Source: Phycisphaerales bacterium
GTDB lineage: Bacteria; Planctomycetota; Phycisphaerae; UBA1845
Reading direction: 5' to 3'
DNA length: 64,000 nucleotides
Assembly (NCBI GenBank): GCA_003597935.1
Contig: QZJT01000124.1
Span: forward strand, 1-64,000
Of this stretch, positions 17,444-25,302 are shown piece after piece. The notes under the pieces were generated by a model that ran no database searches, was not told where the DNA came from, and was given only the letters and a program-made list of their open reading frames with translations. The number at the start of each line of letters is the position of its first letter. The first letter of the stretch is position 1. The position numbers were made by a program, and so were the translations under genes.

Positions 17444-18250
17444 ATGAGCGCTACGTCGAAGATCGAGTGGACCGACGCGACGTGGAATCCCGTGCGGGGT
17501 TGCACCAAGGTCAGCCCGGGCTGCGCCCATTGCTACGCGGAGACGTTTGCCGAGCGCTTTCGGGGTGTCCGCGGCCACCCGTACGAGCAGGGCTTCGATC
17601 TTCGTCTGGTGCCCGAAAAACTCGGCGAGCCGCTGCGCTGGACGAAGCCGCGGATGATCTTCGTCAATTCGATGAGCGACCTGTTTCACGAGGACGTGCC
17701 CGACGAGTACATCCTTGCGTGCGTCAGCGTGATGGAAGCGGCCGACTGGCACACTTATCAGGTGCTGACGAAGCGTTCGCACCGCCTGCGCGACCTCCTC
17801 AGGGGGACGTTGGGCCGCGCCGCGCAGCTCCGGCACGTCTGGTGGGGCGTCAGCGTCGAAAACCGCAGGCACGGCATTCCGCGCATCGAGCACCTGCGTT
17901 CCGCGCCGGCCGCCGTTCGATTCCTGTCCATCGAGCCCTTACTCGAGGACGTAGGGCGGCTGGACCTGCGGGAGATCGACTGGGTGATCGTGGGCGGCGA
18001 GAGCGGCGCCGAAGCGCGGCCGATGAAACCCGAGTGGGTCGCCAGCGTCCGCGACCAATGTCGCCGGGCTGGCGTGCGTTTCTTCTTCAAGCAATGGGGC
18101 GGCGTGCGCAAGTGCGACACGGGCCGGGAACTGGACGGACGCACGCATGACGAAATGCCGGAACTGCTTCCGGGCAGGGCGGTTTCCCTCACTGTACGGC
18201 AGCGGGCGATCGCCTCGCTGCCGGCCTTGGCGGCTGGAACCGCTAAATGA
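17444..18250 (+). CDS. Three-Cys-motif protein, phage Gp37/Gp68-type (DUF5131)
   Basis: 268 residues. N-terminus IEWTDATWNPVRGCTKVSPGCAHCYAE carries the three cysteines of the CxxxxxGCxxCY motif that resembles, but is spaced differently from, the radical-SAM Fe-S triad. Later motifs QVLTKRSHRLRDLL, WWGVSVENRR, FLSIEPLLEDVG and WVIVGGESGAEARPM follow the family closely, as does FFKQWGG. Members are encoded by phages and bacteria; the reaction is not established. Its TGA overlaps the next gene's ATG (ATGA), so the two are coupled, and the partner is the TcmP family that takes its name from this protein. Confidence 0.9.
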   Translation: MSATSKIEWTDATWNPVRGCTKVSPGCAHCYAETFAERFRGVRGHPYEQGFDLRLVPEKLGEPLRWTKPRMIFVNSMSDLFHEDVPDEYILACVSVMEAADWHTYQVLTKRSHRLRDLLRGTLGRAAQLRHVWWGVSVENRRHGIPRIEHLRSAPAAVRFLSIEPLLEDVGRLDLREIDWVIVGGESGAEARPMKPEWVASVRDQCRRAGVRFFFKQWGGVRKCDTGRELDGRTHDEMPELLPGRAVSLTVRQRAIASLPALAAGTAK

Positions 18251-19428
18251 ACGAGTACGATCTCTACGCCGGGCGCGAGCAAACGCTTGTCAAGCACTAC
18301 ATCCTCGAGCACTATCTCGAACGGTTCGCCCACATCGTTGGAAGCACTTGGGATGATATCACGTACGTTGACTGCTTTGCCGGGCCGTGGAATGCGCGTT
18401 CAGACGAACACAGGGACAGTTCTTTCGCGCTGGCTCTGACACAGTTGAGGCAGGCGAGGAGGAATCCGGCGGATCTTAAGGCGGCGCGAAGTCGCCCACA
18501 ATTGGAACTGAGGTGCTTCTTTCTCGAGCGGGACCCCGCCGCATTTGCCAGATTGCGGGGTCTTGCCAGCCGTGTAGCCGATGCCGAGATTGAATTAAGA
18601 AACGCTACCTTGGAACAGTCCATCGACGACATCCTCGCATTCGTAAGAAAGCGTCAGCGGGATGCGTTTGCACTTGTCTTCCTCGACCCGACGGGATGGA
18701 CGGGTTTCGGACTCGACGTGATAGCGCCGCTGTTGAGGCACCAGCCCGGCGAGGTGCTGGTCAACTTCATGACAGGGTACACCGTGAGATTCGCCGAGCA
18801 GGCGGACGAGGCCATACGACGCAGCTTTGATCGTCTCTTCGGTCCGGTCGACTATCGCCGGCGTATTGCGCGACTGGCAGGGCAGGACCGAGAGGAAGAA
18901 CTCGTCCATTGCTATGCTGACGCCATCGGTTGGACCGGCAGCTTTGATTACGTTTGCCCGGCAATCGTGCTGCTCCCGGAGAAAAATCGTACGCATTTTC
19001 ACCTGTTGTACGCTACGCGTAACGCGCGGGGCGTGGAGGTGTTCAAACAGGTGGAGAAAAAGGCGATGGCGGCAATGGAGATGGCGCGGGCCGAAGCACG
19101 ACGGCGATCACGTATACGATCGAGCCGTCAGGAGGAGCTATTCGCGGCACAGCAACTCCATGATAGTGCGTATTATGAATCTTTGCGTGACCGGCATACC
19201 GGCGCAGCCCGAGCGCAGGTTAAAAGTATTCTCGTAGAAGGTCGCACGGTGGACTACGACGATGTCTGGGCGGCGGCGCTCTCACACCCGCTCGTCTGGA
19301 AAAGCGACGTCGACGCCTGGATTGACGAATGGAAGAAGGCCGGGCGCGTCGAGTTGACAGGTCTGAAGCCACGCGAGCGTGTTCCAAAGCTCGATGCCGG
19401 TCATCAGCTCCTGTGGCGTAACCCATGA
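18247..19428 (+). CDS. tcmP: Three-Cys-motif partner protein TcmP
   Basis: 393 residues. N-terminus KHYILEHYLERFAHIVG precedes ITYVDCFAGPWNAR, a Rossmann-type loop, and later FALVFLDPTGWTGFGLDV, the order expected of a methyltransferase-like fold; FFLERDPAAFARL fits the acidic end of strand 2. A middle helical region (QVEKKAMAAMEMARAEARRRSRIRSS) and a C-terminal winged-helix-like part (VDYDDVWAAALSHPLVWKSDVDAWIDEWKKAGRVEL) follow. Codon use is less GC-biased than in neighbours at 18.4-19.2 kb, suggesting transfer. It overlaps its three-Cys partner by 4 nt. The pair is a known gene association; a role in defence or nucleic-acid modification is inference. Confidence 0.88.
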   Translation: MNEYDLYAGREQTLVKHYILEHYLERFAHIVGSTWDDITYVDCFAGPWNARSDEHRDSSFALALTQLRQARRNPADLKAARSRPQLELRCFFLERDPAAFARLRGLASRVADAEIELRNATLEQSIDDILAFVRKRQRDAFALVFLDPTGWTGFGLDVIAPLLRHQPGEVLVNFMTGYTVRFAEQADEAIRRSFDRLFGPVDYRRRIARLAGQDREEELVHCYADAIGWTGSFDYVCPAIVLLPEKNRTHFHLLYATRNARGVEVFKQVEKKAMAAMEMARAEARRRSRIRSSRQEELFAAQQLHDSAYYESLRDRHTGAARAQVKSILVEGRTVDYDDVWAAALSHPLVWKSDVDAWIDEWKKAGRVELTGLKPRERVPKLDAGHQLLWRNP

Positions 19429-19444
19429 GTGATGTATACGGCGG

Positions 19445-20131
19445 TTACCTCTCCGGGCCCTCCTCCAGCTTCATACAATACCCCGCCCCGATGACCGTGT
19501 GGATCAGCCGGCGGTCGAAGCCGCGGTCGATCTTCCGCCGCAACATGCTGACGTAGACGTCGATGACGTTGCTGTCGCTGTCGAAGTTCATGTCCCAGAC
19601 GTGCTCGCCGATCTGGGTGCGCGTCACCACGCGGCCGGGGTTGCGCATCAGGTATTCGAGCAGGGCGAATTCCTTGGCGGTCAGCTTGACGCCCTGTCCG
19701 GCCCGCGTCACCGTGCGGCGGACCAGGTCCAGCTCCACGTCGGCGAAGGTCAGCCGCGACGCCTCCCGCGCCTCGCCCCGTCTCAGCAGCGCCCGCAGCC
19801 GGGCGAGCAACTCGTCGAACTCGAACGGCTTGGTCAGATAGTCGTCGGCGCCGGCGTCCAGCCCCTGCACCTTGTCGCCGGTGCTCGACAGGGCGGTGAG
19901 CATCATGATCGGCGTGCTGACGCCGCGGCGGCGCAGGTTGCGGCAGACGCGCAGGCCGTCCTGGTCCGGCAGCATGACGTCCAGGACGATGGCGTCGTAC
20001 GGCCGGGACGCCGCCATCTCCTCGCCCTCGTGCCCCCCCCCGGCCGTGTCCACCGCGTAGCCGTTCTCGACCAGCCCCTGGCGGATCACGCCGGCCATCT
20101 TCGGATTGTCTTCGACGACGAGTATCCGCAC
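19445..20131 (-). CDS. OmpR-family response regulator, orphan
   Basis: 228 residues from a GTG start (VRILVVEDNPKMAG). Receiver: phospho-Asp in AIVLDVMLPDQDG, Thr in MMLTALSS, Lys in YLTKPFEFDELL. DNA-binding winged helix: KLTAKEFALLEYLMRNPGRVVTRTQIGEHVWDMNFD and VDVYVSMLRRKIDR. No histidine kinase is adjacent, unlike the pair at 5.4-7.5 kb. The DNA directly before its GTG is the end of a 7-8 nt repeat array; on this strand it reads GGTGGAGAGGTTGAGGG, so the repeat appears to provide the ribosome-binding region. Confidence 0.92.
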   Translation of the reverse strand: MRILVVEDNPKMAGVIRQGLVENGYAVDTAGGGHEGEEMAASRPYDAIVLDVMLPDQDGLRVCRNLRRRGVSTPIMMLTALSSTGDKVQGLDAGADDYLTKPFEFDELLARLRALLRRGEAREASRLTFADVELDLVRRTVTRAGQGVKLTAKEFALLEYLMRNPGRVVTRTQIGEHVWDMNFDSDSNVIDVYVSMLRRKIDRGFDRRLIHTVIGAGYCMKLEEGPER

Positions 20132-20134
20132 CCC

Positions 20135-20266
20135 TCAACCTCTCCACCTTCCAGCCTCCAACTTTCTAACCTTCCAACCTTCTAACTTTCCAACCTTCCA
20201 ACCTTCCAACCTTCCAACCTTCCAACTTTCCAACCTTCTAACCTTCCAACCTGCAACCTTCCAACC
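20135..20266. repeat. 8-nt tandem array (AACCTTCC and variants)
   Basis: About sixteen units of AACCTTCC, AACTTTCC, AACCTTCT or AACCTGC fill the whole gap between the dehydratase stop and the regulator's GTG. Same family as 17009-17108 in opposite orientation. Confidence 0.9.
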
Positions 20267-21211
20267 CTACCCCAGGTCCACGTTGCCTCCGCTGAGAATG
20301 ATTCCGACTCGGCGCGCGGGCGAATCGCGCGGGAACTGCGAACTCAGCACCGCCGCCACCGCCACCGCCGCGCTGGGCTCGATGACGATCTTCATCCGTT
20401 CCCAAACCAGCCGCATCGCGGCGCGAATCTCGTCGTCCGAGACAGTGATGATCCCCGCAACGTGGTCGCGGATGATAGGCCAGGTGTATTCCCCCAGGCT
20501 GGTGAGGAGCCCGTCCGCGATCGTGTTCGGCGCGGTCTGCGGGATGAGCCTTCCCGCCGCCAGCGACCGGGCGGCGTCGTCCGCCCCGGCCGGCTCGCCC
20601 GCGAAGACGCGGATCGCGGGGTCGATCCCGCGAGCCGCGATGCACGTGCCGCTGAGCAGCCCCCCCCCGCCCACCGGGGCCACGATCGCGTCGAGCTGAG
20701 GAACGGCTTCCAGCAGTTCGAGCGCGGCCGTGCCCTGGCCCGCGATGACGTGCGGGTGATCGAACGGCGGAATGAACGTCGCCCCGGTGCGTTCGGCCAC
20801 CTCAGCCGCAACCCGCTCGCGGGCCGCCAGCGTCGGCTCGCACGGATAGACCGCCGCTCCGTACTCCTCGACCGCCCGTCGCTTCACCGCCGCGGCGCTT
20901 ATCGGCATGACCACGTGGGCCGCGATCCCCTGCACCGACGCCGCCAGCGCCACCGCCTGGGCGTGGTTGCCCGAGCTGTGGGTGACGACGCCACGGCCGC
21001 AGGCCGCCTGCGGAAGCTGGAGGATGGCGTTGCAGGCCCCGCGGAACTTGAACGCCCCGACCTTTTGGAAGTTCTCGCACTTGAAGAAGAGCCGCCGCCC
21101 CGCGATCCGGTCGATCGATACGCACGTCAGCACCGGCGTGCGATGGACGAAGCGATGAATGCGCCCGTGGGCGCGGCGGACGTCCTCCAGCGTGGCGGCG
21201 TAACCGGACAT
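20267..21211 (-). CDS. PLP-dependent threonine/serine dehydratase or serine racemase family
   Basis: 314 residues from MSGYAATLEDVRRAHGRIHRFVHRTPV (21211). Fold type II PLP enzyme: the Schiff-base lysine is in FQKVGAFKFRGACNA, the cofactor-ring contact in HSSGNHAQAVALAA, the phosphate-binding glycine loop in VGGGGLLSG, and SGGNVDLG closes the protein. There is no C-terminal ACT domain, so it resembles catabolic threonine dehydratase or serine racemase more than biosynthetic IlvA. It would deaminate Thr/Ser to 2-oxoacid and ammonia. A 9-nt C run (20660-20668) lies in the GGGG loop codons. Upstream DNA to 21533 holds no other gene. Confidence 0.88.
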   Translation of the reverse strand: MSGYAATLEDVRRAHGRIHRFVHRTPVLTCVSIDRIAGRRLFFKCENFQKVGAFKFRGACNAILQLPQAACGRGVVTHSSGNHAQAVALAASVQGIAAHVVMPISAAAVKRRAVEEYGAAVYPCEPTLAARERVAAEVAERTGATFIPPFDHPHVIAGQGTAALELLEAVPQLDAIVAPVGGGGLLSGTCIAARGIDPAIRVFAGEPAGADDAARSLAAGRLIPQTAPNTIADGLLTSLGEYTWPIIRDHVAGIITVSDDEIRAAMRLVWERMKIVIEPSAAVAVAAVLSSQFPRDSPARRVGIILSGGNVDLG

Positions 21212-21533
21212 GGGGTCATTGTCCGGCGGATCGCGAGACTGGCAACCGGGCGGCGCCGCCCGGCACCGCGCCCAGGCCGGGCTTGCGGCATCGTATCGGC
21301 CAATCCGCCCTGCTGAGCCGGGGCGGCCTTCGGACGCAACCAAACACAACCCGTCCAGATTCTCCCCCAAATCGGCAAAGAAGTTCAGCGGTCGATGTCT
21401 ATTCCGTTGCAGAATTCCCTTGATCGGGGTGGCGAAGGACAGTATCGTAACCTTTGACTTGCGGCACACCGAACTCCAGTCGTCGTTTAGCCGCCTCCGA
21501 CACTTGCGTGGTTCATTTCAGGAGACGTCAGTG

Positions 21534-22394
21534 ATGACGATGCGAGTGACAGGACGAACCAAGCGCCCTCGGGGGAGTCGAAAAGGCGCCAAGGCACTGG
21601 CGGCCGCCACCGCGCTGGCCGGGGGCACCGAGGCCTACGCCGAAGCCATCCGGTTCGAGAACAACGGCGACTTTGAGTGGAGCGTGTGCGGCCAGAGCGT
21701 CGGCCTGGACGTCACGCTGCCGGCGGGGGCGCAGGACGGTCGGCCGGGCGCCAGCAGCTTCGAACAGTTCAGGCCCTGTCTGGACTGCCGGGCCCCCAGT
21801 GAGATCAGAATCGACGCCCCCATTTCCGGTTCGTTGGTCCTTGACGAGTGCCACGGATACGGTATCTTCGTCCATAAGTTCCCCCTGGGTCGGCGGATCG
21901 GTGAGGATCCGGGTAGACTCGAGTGGCGAAGTGCCGGGCCGGTGTATTGCGGCTACTATTGCGAAGAGTGGTATCCGCCGTCAACGGGTTACATCGGAAT
22001 CCGATTCTCCGCCCCCGACGGCTTCCACTACGGGTGGATTCACGTGCGAACCAGCGACCCCGAACAACTTCATCTCGAAGCACTCGCATGGGGCTACGAG
22101 ACCGAGCCCGATACGCAAATCCGCGCTGGCGACGGAGTCCCCCCCTGCACGGAAAACGAAAAGCTGCGACTGTCGTGCAAACCGGGCGGAACGCGGTTAA
22201 AGGTCATCATCAAGAAGGCCAAGCCAGAATCCTTCCTGACGCTGCGCCTGGACGGCAATCCAGACAGCGATCGGGTGGCCAGGGTCAACGCGCGCGGCAA
22301 GGTCAAGTGGGTCTTCGTCGAGGTCGGCCCCGGCGAGCACACGGTGGAAGTGCGCGAGTGTGGAATCCAACAGCAAATCACCTGCCCGCCGTAG
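21534..22394 (+). CDS. Secreted protein with shared C-terminal Cys domain
   Basis: 286 residues. Start at MTMRVTGRTKR (21534), with CAGGAGA 9 nt upstream. A basic N-terminus and Ala-rich segment (ALAAATALAGGTEAYAEAI) suggest export. The main domain, to about residue 200, has a periodic Gly/aromatic pattern (GYIGIRF, DGFHYGWIHVR) common in surface proteins that end in sorting tags, though no PEP-CTERM tail is present. Residues 205-286 (ENEKLRLSCKPGG to IRECGIQQQ-like ending with a last Cys) match the C-terminal ends of the proteins at 39.8 and 40.9 kb. Function unknown. Its 3' end overlaps the next gene by 35 nt. Confidence 0.8.
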   Translation: MTMRVTGRTKRPRGSRKGAKALAAATALAGGTEAYAEAIRFENNGDFEWSVCGQSVGLDVTLPAGAQDGRPGASSFEQFRPCLDCRAPSEIRIDAPISGSLVLDECHGYGIFVHKFPLGRRIGEDPGRLEWRSAGPVYCGYYCEEWYPPSTGYIGIRFSAPDGFHYGWIHVRTSDPEQLHLEALAWGYETEPDTQIRAGDGVPPCTENEKLRLSCKPGGTRLKVIIKKAKPESFLTLRLDGNPDSDRVARVNARGKVKWVFVEVGPGEHTVEVRECGIQQQITCPP

Positions 22395-24354
22395 GCCCCG
22401 CGTCCTCCTGATCGGCTGGGACGCCGCTGACTGGAAGATCATTACGCCGCTGGTCGAGCAGGGGCTGATGCCGAACATGGCCCGCTTCGTGGAGGAGGGG
22501 GTCATGGGCAACGTGGCCAGCCTGACGCCGATGCTGTCGCCCATGCTGTGGACGTCCATTGCGACGGGGAAGCTGGCCGACAAGCACCAAATCCTCGGCT
22601 TCGCCGAGCCGGACGCTTCCGGCGGCGTGCGGCCGGTCAGCAGCCTGGCCCGCCGGTGCCGGGCGATCTGGAACATCCTGTCCGACCGGGGGCTGAAAGC
22701 CGGGGCGATCAACTGGTTCGCCAGCCACCCGGCCGAGCGCATCAACGGCTTCGTCGTCACCGATCACTTCCCGCGCGCGGTAGCCCCCCCCGACGCAGCG
22801 TGGCCGCCGGTCCCGTTCAGCGTTCACCCGGCCGAGCTGCTCGACAAGGCATGCTCCCTGCGGATTCACCCGGGCGCGATATCGCGGCAGCAGGTGGAGT
22901 ACTTCATTCCGCGCCTCGATGAGTTCGACGCCGCCAATGATGACCATGTCAAACAGCTTCGAACGCTCCTGGCCCAGTGCGGCACGGTCCACGCGGCCGC
23001 GACCTGGCTGATGCAGGAGCACGAGTGGGACTTCCTCGGCGTCTACTACGACACCATCGACCGCGTCGGCCACGCCTTCATGGAGTTCCACCCGCCGCGC
23101 AGGGAGCAGGTCGACGCCGGGGAATTCGAGCGCTTCAAGGACGTGGTCACCGCCTGCTACCGCTTTTACGACATGATGCTGGGTCGGCTGATGGACCTGG
23201 CGGGCGAGGACACCACCGTCATCATCGTCAGCGACCACGGCTTCCAGAGCGATCACCTTCGCCCCGAAGGCTCCAGCCGCATCGACAAGGGCCAGCCCGT
23301 CGCGTGGCACCGTCGCTACGGCGTGCTGGCGATGCACGGGCCGAACATGAAGAAGGACGAGCGGGTCTACGGCGCCTCGCTGCTGGACATCACGCCGACG
23401 ATCCTCATGCTGCTGGGCCTGCCGGTGGCGGCGGACATGGACGGCAAGCCACTGACGCAAGTCATCGACGCCGAACCGGGCAGCGTCACGCTCGAAACGA
23501 TCGACACGTACGAGACCGGCGAGCCGATCGAAACAAGCTCCAACGAGACGGCGGAGGCGCTGGTGGAAGCGCAAATGCTGGAGCACTTGGCCGACCTGGG
23601 ATACATCGAAAACGCCAGCGTCGAGAACATCCGGCTGGACCGTTATCGCAACCTGGGCCAGGTCTACGCCTCGACCGGCCGCGATGAACTGGCCATGGAA
23701 CAGTTCCACCAGGCGCTGGCCCGCAAGCCGGACGATGTGGCCTCCAAGGTCGCGATCGCCTCGTGCCTGCTGAACCTGGGCCGCTTCGACGAGGGCGAGG
23801 CGCTGATACGCGAGGTCATCGGCGACAACAAGGATGCCCCATGGGCGAACCTGTACCTGGGCCGCATAGCGCTCAACCGCGGTCAGGTCGACGCGGCCCT
23901 CGATCACTTCAAACGCGCCGAGAGGAGCGAACCGGCAAACCCGGTCATACACAATCAGATCGCCGTCTCATACATGCACCAGGCTCGCTGGAAGGACGCG
24001 ATGCGATCCTTCGAGCGCGCGCTCGACATCGACAGTGAAAACGCCGAAGCCTACGACGGGCTGGGCGTGTGCCTGCGGCAGTTGGGCCGCCCGGCGCAGG
24101 CGGTGGAGAAGCACATGCGGTCGATCGCCCTTCTCCACGGCCGGCCCCAGGTCCATTTCCATCTCGGCCTGGCGCTGGCCGAGGTCGGCCGACTCGACTG
24201 GGCCATCCGCGCCTTCCACGTCGCCTTGGAACTCGCCCCCGACATGGCCGCGGCCCACCGCTGTCTGGCCGAGCTGTACGAACGCGGCAAGAAAGACCCG
24301 GAAAAGGCGGAGGAGCATCGCGACGCGGCGGCACGAATCGACGGGAGCGCGTGA
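22360..24354 (+). CDS. Alkaline-phosphatase-superfamily phosphodiesterase fused to TPR repeats
   Basis: 664 residues from a GTG inside the upstream gene. Residues 13-400: type I phosphodiesterase/nucleotide pyrophosphatase core with VLLIGWDAADWKII (first metal Asp), the nucleophile region LSPMLWTSIATGK (Thr), YYDTIDRVGHAF and IIVSDHGFQSD (Asp-His metal ligands) and VAWHRRYGVLAMHGP. Residues 420-650: at least five TPR units (LGQVYASTGRDELAMEQFHQALARKP, AYDGLGVCLRQLGRPAQAVEKHM and others). No signal peptide, so probably cytoplasmic. Substrate unknown; TPRs imply a partner. The 35-nt overlap, with a GTG start and no clear ribosome-binding site, suggests coupling to the secreted-protein gene. Confidence 0.88.
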   Translation: MESNSKSPARRRPRVLLIGWDAADWKIITPLVEQGLMPNMARFVEEGVMGNVASLTPMLSPMLWTSIATGKLADKHQILGFAEPDASGGVRPVSSLARRCRAIWNILSDRGLKAGAINWFASHPAERINGFVVTDHFPRAVAPPDAAWPPVPFSVHPAELLDKACSLRIHPGAISRQQVEYFIPRLDEFDAANDDHVKQLRTLLAQCGTVHAAATWLMQEHEWDFLGVYYDTIDRVGHAFMEFHPPRREQVDAGEFERFKDVVTACYRFYDMMLGRLMDLAGEDTTVIIVSDHGFQSDHLRPEGSSRIDKGQPVAWHRRYGVLAMHGPNMKKDERVYGASLLDITPTILMLLGLPVAADMDGKPLTQVIDAEPGSVTLETIDTYETGEPIETSSNETAEALVEAQMLEHLADLGYIENASVENIRLDRYRNLGQVYASTGRDELAMEQFHQALARKPDDVASKVAIASCLLNLGRFDEGEALIREVIGDNKDAPWANLYLGRIALNRGQVDAALDHFKRAERSEPANPVIHNQIAVSYMHQARWKDAMRSFERALDIDSENAEAYDGLGVCLRQLGRPAQAVEKHMRSIALLHGRPQVHFHLGLALAEVGRLDWAIRAFHVALELAPDMAAAHRCLAELYERGKKDPEKAEEHRDAAARIDGSA

Positions 24355-24696
24355 GATGTTCAGCGGATTCGACCTGGGAGCGCCCGAACTCGACCGGCGA
24401 GCGCCGTCAGATCCACGCCGTCTTCCTCTGATCCGCGTTCATCCGTGTTCATCTGCGGTTCATTCCCCTCCGCAACCGTCGATCGAGCAGCATATTTGGA
24501 CCGCCGATGAACGCTGATAAACGCGGGGGCAGACGGAGCGAGTAGTCAGGATTGCGGCCCAGCGCATCATCATGGACCTTGACGACACGACCAACAAGCC
24601 GTACGGGCAGCGATTCCGCAACCTGGTTGTAAATCGCGGCGAATGAGGCGGTTGGGGCTGGAATTGGAGGGGTGACTCCCTCACTCCCTGCTCCCA
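24355..24696. other. Intergenic region with TTCATCCG repeat
   Basis: No gene is supported. A repeat block ATCCGCGTTCATCCGTGTTC and following units at 24430-24466 matches the array at 9714-9803. Confidence 0.6.
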
Positions 24697-25299
24697 TCAA
24701 AGGTACCCCAGATCCTGCAAGCGCCGCTTGATCATTTCTTCCTCTTTCGCGGTGTACTCGGCCGATTCGACGCGGGGGATGCGGCCAAGGAGTTCGAGCG
24801 TGGCGGTCACTTGTTCGGCGGCGTTTTCGACGTCCAACTGGTCGGTGTTGAGCAGCACCTCCGGCTTGAGCGGTTCCTCGTAGGGGGCATTGATCCCGGC
24901 CACGTGCGCGATCTCGCCGCGCTGGGCCTTTTCGAACAGTTCGGCCGCGCCCCGCTTCATCACGACCTCCATCGGGCAGCGGCAGTAGACCTCGATGAAG
25001 GCGCCCACCTCGGCCCGGACCTTGTCTCGGGCGTCGCGGTATGGGGACACGGCGGTGACGACGGCCACGATGCCGTTGCGGTTCAGCAGGCGGCACTCAT
25101 AGCCCAGCCGCAGCAGATTGGTCTCGATCTCCTCGCGGGTGAACCCCAGGTTGCGGTTGAGCTGCTGGCGGATGCGGCCGGAGTCGAGGACTTCCACCTT
25201 GAAGCCGCGGGCGCGGAGCGTGCGGGCCACGGCGTGTCCGATGGTGGACTTGCCCGACCCTGACAGCCCCGTGAACCAGATGGTGAATGCCGCGTCCAC
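24697..25299 (-). CDS. cysC: Adenylylsulfate (APS) kinase
   Basis: 200 residues from a GTG. Walker A GLSGSGKST; then VEVLDSGRIRQQLNRNLGFTREEIETNLLRLGY; KRGAAELFEKAQRGEIAHVAGINAPYEEPLKPEVLLNT includes the substrate loop and the lid. It would phosphorylate APS to PAPS. The usual DGDxxR motif after Walker A is DSGRIR here, a change at a substrate-contact loop. A C-terminal extension (AKEEEMIKRRLQDLGYL) is short. Three nt separate it from the upstream transporter stop, so they form an operon that links sulfate uptake to activation. Confidence 0.88.
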   Translation of the reverse strand: MDAAFTIWFTGLSGSGKSTIGHAVARTLRARGFKVEVLDSGRIRQQLNRNLGFTREEIETNLLRLGYECRLLNRNGIVAVVTAVSPYRDARDKVRAEVGAFIEVYCRCPMEVVMKRGAAELFEKAQRGEIAHVAGINAPYEEPLKPEVLLNTDQLDVENAAEQVTATLELLGRIPRVESAEYTAKEEEMIKRRLQDLGYL

Positions 25300-25302
25300 T
25301 TG

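Noticed and set aside
22395-22400. Frameshift joining the secreted protein and phosphodiesterase genes
   Set aside because: Each has its own complete domains and ends; the overlap is in different frames and needs no repair.
22378-23952. 524-residue minus-strand ORF
   Set aside because: Antisense of the phosphodiesterase gene whose catalytic motifs are complete.
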